Source: Odobenus rosmarus divergens
Taxonomy: Eukaryota; Chordata; Mammalia; Carnivora; Odobenidae
Assembly (NCBI RefSeq): GCF_000321225.1
Contig: NW_004451013.1
Span: 15,444-79,443 of the forward strand
Direction: 5' to 3'
Length of the DNA stretch: 64,000 nt
Part shown: one piece after another, positions 58,731 to 64,000 of the stretch
How positions within the stretch are numbered: position 1 is the first letter of the stretch
How the letters are laid out: each line of letters opens with the position of its first letter
Position numbers and translations under genes: made by a program
Notes under the pieces: model-generated
Database searches by the model: none
The model's input: the letters and a program-made list of their open reading frames with translations, nothing else
What the model was told of the DNA's origin: nothing

Positions 58731-60225
58731 CTAGTTTCTGTTGTTAGTATTCATGGCTATGTCTCTCACTCCTATGTGGCACATTCTGGTTTACAAGAGA
58801 CTTTCTACCTTTCCCATGATTCAGGATCCCATAACTGCCAGAATGATCAGTTCTTCTGGACTCGTGCTGGCCTGTGTTTTCATAGTGGTCATTTTCTATG
58901 AGGGGTCTGCCATTTGTCTTAAGGATGTTCTCTTAACTGTATAGTTTGTTTTCATTCGGTTAGGAATAACTTATTTTTATTGTAACTTAGTACATTCTCT
59001 ATTTGGTCTCTAGCGTATATCTTTTGATTGTACTTATTTTACATTTTCTGGAGGTTTTCTTAAAGAAGGGATCGCATGTGACATAACATATATACATTTC
59101 ATTTTATTTATTTTACATTTTGTTATATTTGGTATTCTGGGATAAATGGCTATATTTTATTCCCTTAAAAAAGTGTCAGAAAAAGAAGTTAAAACATTAT
59201 TTTGTAAGTACTAGTAGCTGAGGACCATATGGACAGTTATTCCTAGGAATTCTCGCATAAATCTTTCCACCAAACAGACTAAAAAAAAAAAACAAACGCA
59301 GGCCTGGGAGAAGAGACTGGAATAGCAAATGAAAATGCATGGATTCTACAAATGAACTTTCTTGATTTTGATGAACTTTTTGATTTTTTAGGTATATTTT
59401 TTCTTCTCTATGTACTGTTTAGTTTAAAATTTTCCCCATTATTCATTTTATACATCATTTCTTCAGCTGGTCTGAAGGAGCAAATACGCACATAAAGTAT
59501 GATGGTTGTTTGTCCCATTCCAAAGGGGGCGGTATCTAAACAGCATGCCCTGTTTTCTCATTTCTTTGCAACTTTGACAGTCTTTCAGCAGAGGCAGGAA
59601 TGTGCTGTCAACTGGGTCATTGCTTTATCTTCTATCAATACATACATCCAGTAGAAAATAAAAAGTTGCTCTGTACAAGTGTTTCTATTTTGCAGCACTG
59701 ATCTATACTTTAGGGATGGGCAACATTATGCAGCTATTCTACGCTGGGGTATAAGAAATACCATATGCTCTTGTCCTCCCCCCATTGTAGTATTTTTGTC
59801 TTACTAATCTCTAAATCATCTACCATGCTCAAAATACTATTTTAAAAAAATTCTTAATGACTAGTCAGTAAATGGGAAGTGACTGAAATATTGTTACCTT
59901 TTATATTTAATGGAGTAGACACTTATAACAATTTAAGTATGGAAAAAAATCATGGTTGTAAAGAAGTATCCTCTTAGAGCCTCTATATTTCAATTTTTTA
60001 CAGTTTTTTTTTAAATCTATATTTCTGGATTTGCGTAAGAGTAATTTTTTCCCCTGAAGTTTCTTGCAGTCACTATTGCAGAGATAAAATATTCTATTTC
60101 ATGAATGCTATATGGTTAAATCACCACAAATATATTTAACTCTAAAAGTCACCTGTTTAGTTGAGATGGATTCAGTAATTTACGTAAGGTTCCTTTTCCA
60201 AAACTGCCATTGCAATTCAATTAAA
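58731..60225. other. Intron 2, nothing recognised
   Basis: AT-rich DNA with T-rich and A-rich runs; no feature identified. Confidence 0.45.
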
Positions 60226-60238
60226 AAGAAATTTCTCA

Positions 60239-60424
60239 GGGCGCCTGGATGGCTCAGTTGGTGAAGCGTCTGCCTTTTGCTCAGGTCATGATCTCAGGGC
60301 CCTGGGATTGAGCCCTGCGTCAGGCTCCCTGATCAGCGGGGAGTCTGCTTCTTCTGCCTCTGCCTCCCCTCCACCCCCCACTCATGCTCTCTCTCTTAAA
60401 TGAATAAATAAAATCCTAAAAAAG
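60239..60424 (+). mobile_element. Can-SINE
   Basis: Head GGGCGCCTGGATGGCTCAG. Target-site duplication GAAATTTCTCA at 60228-60238 and 60429-60439. Confidence 0.95.
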
Positions 60425-60439
60425 AAATGAAATTTCTCA

Positions 60440-61250
60440 TTTGCAAATACTCATAGGTGCTGTGGTATTTAAAAATCCATCATTTGTACCTCGTTCTTTA
60501 ATCACCAGTCATCTAAATAACACAGAAGTTCAACTTCTGAAACATGGAGATGGAATGGAACGGTCCCTTGGCAAAGCTTCCACATGGGACTTTTTCACCA
60601 TCCAATAAGGCTGGATTGTAACTGCATATTCACACCTAGCCCCTATCTTTGTGGTTATTTAAGTGTCAGACTCAAAGATCAGTGTTTGGATGATAATATT
60701 ATAAGGGACAGTAACTCGCAAATCAGTGGATTGTACTTCTGTGTACCCTATAATTCCCCAAAGTCACCGTCTCTGAACTAGTGTTCTGTGTTGACAGAAA
60801 AGAGAAAAAGAATAGTCTGCTTCTTAGAATAAGGGAACTACGTGTGAAAACATCCACTTCAGTGACTAGATGAGAACCGTGTGTAATTATTAGAGACATT
60901 GTTCATGTGCAAATAGATGTTGATAAAATTCTAGAAAATGGTTTGGTGTCTAAGAAGTTGGACATTCCACCAGAAATAGTTTTGATTATGTAATTATTTA
61001 AATTTCCTTAAAAAACTAGTGCCAAGGAAAATTCAGACAAACTACAGCAGAATCACTATAAATTCAAACTTAGTCAAGTCTGAATAATTGAAGTTTTGAT
61101 ACACTAGAAAAATTGCAAAAACTTAAAATTTTCAATAACCGCACCTGAGATCACGGGTCAGTAAATAGCCCTGCCTATGGCACCTTTTACGTGCCTGTGT
61201 TATGCTACAACATTTAACTGTTTGTGTTCTTGCTGGGCTCTCCTCGTAGG
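60440..61250. other. Intron 2, nothing recognised
   Basis: No feature identified. Confidence 0.45.
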
Positions 61251-61254
61251 GACT

Positions 61255-61510
61255 TCATTCATTTAATTCATTCAACAAATATTAACTGCCCTACTGTATA
61301 CCAGGTGCTGGAGATACAACAGAGAACCAATCAGAGAAAAATATATGTTTTCAAGAAGATTCTATTTTAATGTGAGAGACAGAAATAAAAACTAGATAAA
61401 TAAGCAACATATATCATATGTTAGATGGGATTTCTCTAAATATTCACCTCTGCATCACTCGTATCTAGCACAATACCTGGATATAGTAAACACTCAAAAG
61501 CTACTCACTG
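61255..61510 (-). repeat. LINE-2 3' end fragment
   Basis: AATTCATTCAACAAATATTA, then ACCAGGTGCTGGAGATACAA and CAGAGAACCAATCAG, in reversed L2 order. A sense-oriented L2/MIR-like patch follows at about 61460-61500. Confidence 0.6.
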
Positions 61511-61534
61511 CTAGATTGATTTATGAGATAAAAT

Positions 61535-61740
61535 TGACCTATAACATCATATTACTTTCAGATGTACAACATAATGATTTGATATTTGTGTATATTGCAA
61601 AATGATCACCACAATAAGTCTAGTCACGTCTCCACAAAATTCCCTCACCTGCGGCAAGTACCAATCTGTTCTCTGTACCTGGGAGTTTAGCTTGTTGTTG
61701 TTTGTCTGTTTTAGAGTCCACATATGAGTGAGATCTAGAT
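61535..61740 (-). mobile_element. LINE-1 3' end fragment, antisense
   Basis: TGTACAACATAATGATTTGA, then AAATGATCACCACAATAAGT and CTGTTTTAGAGTCCACATAT match a reversed L1 3' terminus. Confidence 0.7.
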
Positions 61741-62451
61741 TAATTTACTTTTATGATTACTCAGAGGAACAAAAGCATAATTTTTAAAATTACCTTTGCT
61801 TTTAAATGTGAACAGCCACTGGAGTCCTGAAGTGGCCCACAGATACACATAGACTTGCGGTAGAGGCTTATAGAACTTGCAGAAGAAAACTGTTATCTAT
61901 GAGTAAAGTAGCCTAGCAGATTTATTAATTTTGGTGACATTAACAATAGGTATAATTGTATTACATGGCCCAAATGAATGGATATTTTATGTCACCATCT
62001 ACCCGTATCAGATGCTCTGAATTCATCTAAAAACCTCTTATCTATAGTTTATCTGTACTTTAATTTATTTACATAAATAAACTTTAGTTTTTTTTCATGG
62101 AAACACACACATGTGTGTTGGCTTTGAACTTAACTATTCCCAAAAGGAAGAAAAAGTCAGTTACTTATATCAGTGTTTGTCCTCTCTGGGGTCGTTCTAT
62201 TTGTGCACATTTTGACTTGCCATATAAGTTGTCATTTTTGTAGTTCTAATGTCAGTTTGAACTCAAAGGATCCAGATGTCTACGTCAGTGTTCCTGCTAC
62301 TGTTCATTTCTTTTTGTCAGTATTTTGCAAAATAACATCACTTTGTGGAATGTGAAATGGATATCTTGCAGCTTAGCTAGTTAAGTTAAACAACTAAAGG
62401 ACTGAGAAAATATCTGTATCAATGGATTTTGTTATTTTGCTTGTTTTGCAG
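61741..62451. other. PTGFR: End of intron 2 with exon 3 acceptor
   Basis: Ordinary intronic DNA ending in the T-rich tract and acceptor TTATTTTGCTTGTTTTGCAG (AG at 62450-62451). No repeats recognised in the last 700 bases. Confidence 0.7.
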
Positions 62452-62754
62452 GTGACAATGGCCAACATTGGAATAAATGGAGATCATTCTCTGGAGACCT
62501 GTGAAACAACACTTTTCGCTCTCCGAATGGCAACATGGAATCAAATCTTAGATCCCTGGGTGTACATTCTGCTGCGGAAGGCGGTCCTTAAGAACCTCTA
62601 CAAACTGGCCAGACGCTGCTGTGGAGTGCATGTCATCAGCTTGCATGTGTGGGAGCTTAGCTCCATTAAAAATTCCTTAAAGGTTGCTGCTATTTCTGAG
62701 TCCCCAGTTGCAGAGAAAATAAGTCAGCAAACACCTGGTTTAATAGGACAGTAA
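62452..62754 (+). CDS. PTGFR: PTGFR, prostaglandin F2-alpha receptor, coding exon 3 (residues 267-366)
   Basis: This exon completes the receptor. It starts in phase 0 with V-T-M-A-N, giving the TM6 sequence [10 protein letters not shown] across the splice. It encodes the third extracellular loop with C283, then TM7 (about 286-308) with the prostanoid-receptor arginine R291, expected to contact the ligand carboxylate, and D300-P-W-V-Y304 in place of NPxxY. A cytoplasmic tail of about 58 residues follows, serine-rich and likely to carry kinase sites. With exon 2 the protein is 366 residues; the human receptor is 359. The last ~14 residues ([11 protein letters not shown] at the end) do not match the human ending as I remember it. 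Stop TAA at 62752-62754. Confidence 0.97.
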   Translation: MTMANIGINGDHSLETCETTLFALRMATWNQILDPWVYILLRKAVLKNLYKLARRCCGVHVISLHVWELSSIKNSLKVAAISESPVAEKISQQTPGLIGQ

Positions 62755-63722
62755 GGCAGTGTAGATCTAGGGCAACATTCAGGCGAGTTTTGTCAATATT
62801 TCAGTTAATTGGATAGAGATAGAAAGCCTAACTGGAAAATTCAGACCTCAGCAGTTAGTTTGGGGGGTACTTTTGTCAGATTCGGCTGTTGAAATTTGTT
62901 AAAGTCACTGTACAATTGCATCTTTTCACTTGTTTTTGTCAACTGGAGGTAAACATGATGCGATGATGCCATGGGAGTCAAAATGAAAAAAAATTTGGCT
63001 TATTTGTGTTATTCACGCTTTTGGAATGAGTGACTCTGTTGAAGCCTAAAGCATTTGCATGTCCTATTTGTCAAAGAGCATCTTACTATTGACTTGCACA
63101 GTGAAATAGCTGTTTGGGTGTCGTTGCTCTGCAGCTGTTCGTGATAAACGAGGCTCATGAAGTGGAGCACGCTCACTGTTGGGTCTGGTCTGTTATACCC
63201 CTCATTATGTAGCTTCAATCAGTGTATGTATGGTCATGTCTCATGGGACTCATGGTGGCTTTTTATAGTGACTTCCATGACACCAGGTGTGGCTATCAGG
63301 TTGCCTGACCTCGTGAGCCTCCTTAGAATGAGCCTATCCTTGTCATTTTGACAAATATGACTGCTTGCATGTATTATTGTGCAGGTAAATTGTTGCTTGA
63401 AGGTTTTTTTTGTGTGAATCATAGATTTACCCAGTTTTCACATAATCTCCTTTTCCTCTGAAAGTTCTAGTGCACAGTAAATAATTTTTTGAGAAACAAA
63501 GTCTCCATCTCAGCACATATCTGGGTGATTTGCCTTATAGCAGTTCCTGTGAAGCTCTGCCGCAGATAATGCAAACAAACAGAATTTAAAACCCCGTGAT
63601 AGGTACAAAGCATATTGGCAAAGAAGCTCTACTTTGAACTGTCATTTCTGTATTAGAGAACAAAAGAAACACAATCTATATATAATATTCAAAGACTATC
63701 TGCAGCTAGCGTGTTTGTGCTT

Positions 63723-63759
<37 letters not shown>

Positions 63760-64000
63760 ACACAGCATATCAAAAATTTCTGTTGAAAGCTAGTTCATTA
63801 AATCTGTAAGATGGTATCTTCTAGAGCCTGTGCTACCTATGTCAAGGGGAAAATTGGCAGTTAGTCAGGCACTTGGTGATCATTATTATGGGTAGCCAAG
63901 AGATAGGGGATAATGATCTCTCTTCAAATTTCCCAGTAATACTTCAGACTTCTTTGCTTCTTTGTATAATTCAACCCCCCAAATTTTAGTAATCTTTGAA
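62755..64000 (+). other. PTGFR: PTGFR 3'UTR (partial)
   Basis: Sequence downstream of the stop, presumed 3'UTR. I see no canonical AATAAA before the window ends, in keeping with a long 3'UTR that continues outside. It is free of recognised interspersed repeats, unlike the intron, which supports functional sequence. Confidence 0.65.
63726..63757. repeat. (AC)n microsatellite in the 3'UTR
   Basis: Sixteen uninterrupted AC units in the presumed PTGFR 3'UTR. Likely polymorphic. Confidence 0.95.

Overview
This window is vertebrate genomic DNA from a carnivore. At least 23 tRNA-Lys-derived Can-SINEs are scattered through it, with a head resembling GGGCGCCTGGGTGGCTCAG and an AAATAAATAAAATCTTT-type tail. 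There are also carnivore-type LINE-1 fragments. No dog-type SINEC_Cf copies were seen and the SINEs resemble those of bears, seals and mustelids, so a non-canid caniform (arctoid) is my best inference.

The only protein-coding gene I can support is PTGFR, the prostaglandin F2-alpha receptor, on the + strand. A CpG island (about 21440-22400) holds a likely 5'UTR exon 1 with a donor after 21839. Intron 1 is about 1.44 kb. Exon 2 (from 23279, ATG at 23360, donor after 24157) encodes residues 1-266, through most of TM6. Intron 2 is about 38.3 kb. Exon 3 (from 62452, stop 62752-62754) encodes residues 267-366, the end of TM6, TM7 and the cytoplasmic tail. The rest of the window (62755-64000) is presumed 3'UTR, with no clear poly(A) signal before the window ends.

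Layout: 1-21.4 kb is upstream intergenic DNA dominated by repeats. It holds an L1 5'UTR fragment at the left edge, an L2 interrupted by an LTR that is itself interrupted by a Can-SINE (2.8-4.1 kb), a long defective L1 with ORF1 and ORF2 remnants (10.4-16.2 kb), an apparently inverted L1 3' end (16.3-17.15 kb) and an old L1 split by an LTR (17.4-18.8 kb). Intron 2 is filled with Can-SINEs, MIR and L2 fragments, antisense L1 3' ends, an LTR with a DNA transposon inside it (49.8-51.15 kb), and a roughly 200-bp direct duplication about 1.1 kb apart.

The most interesting signals are: (1) a possible 34-codon upstream ORF running across the exon 1/exon 2 junction of PTGFR, with a strong start context; (2) a C-terminal tail that differs from the human receptor and is probably longer because of a small insertion; (3) the recent 200-bp duplication in intron 2; and (4) two Can-SINEs inserted at exactly the same 16-bp target. 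I found no new multi-gene system, RNA gene or CRISPR array.
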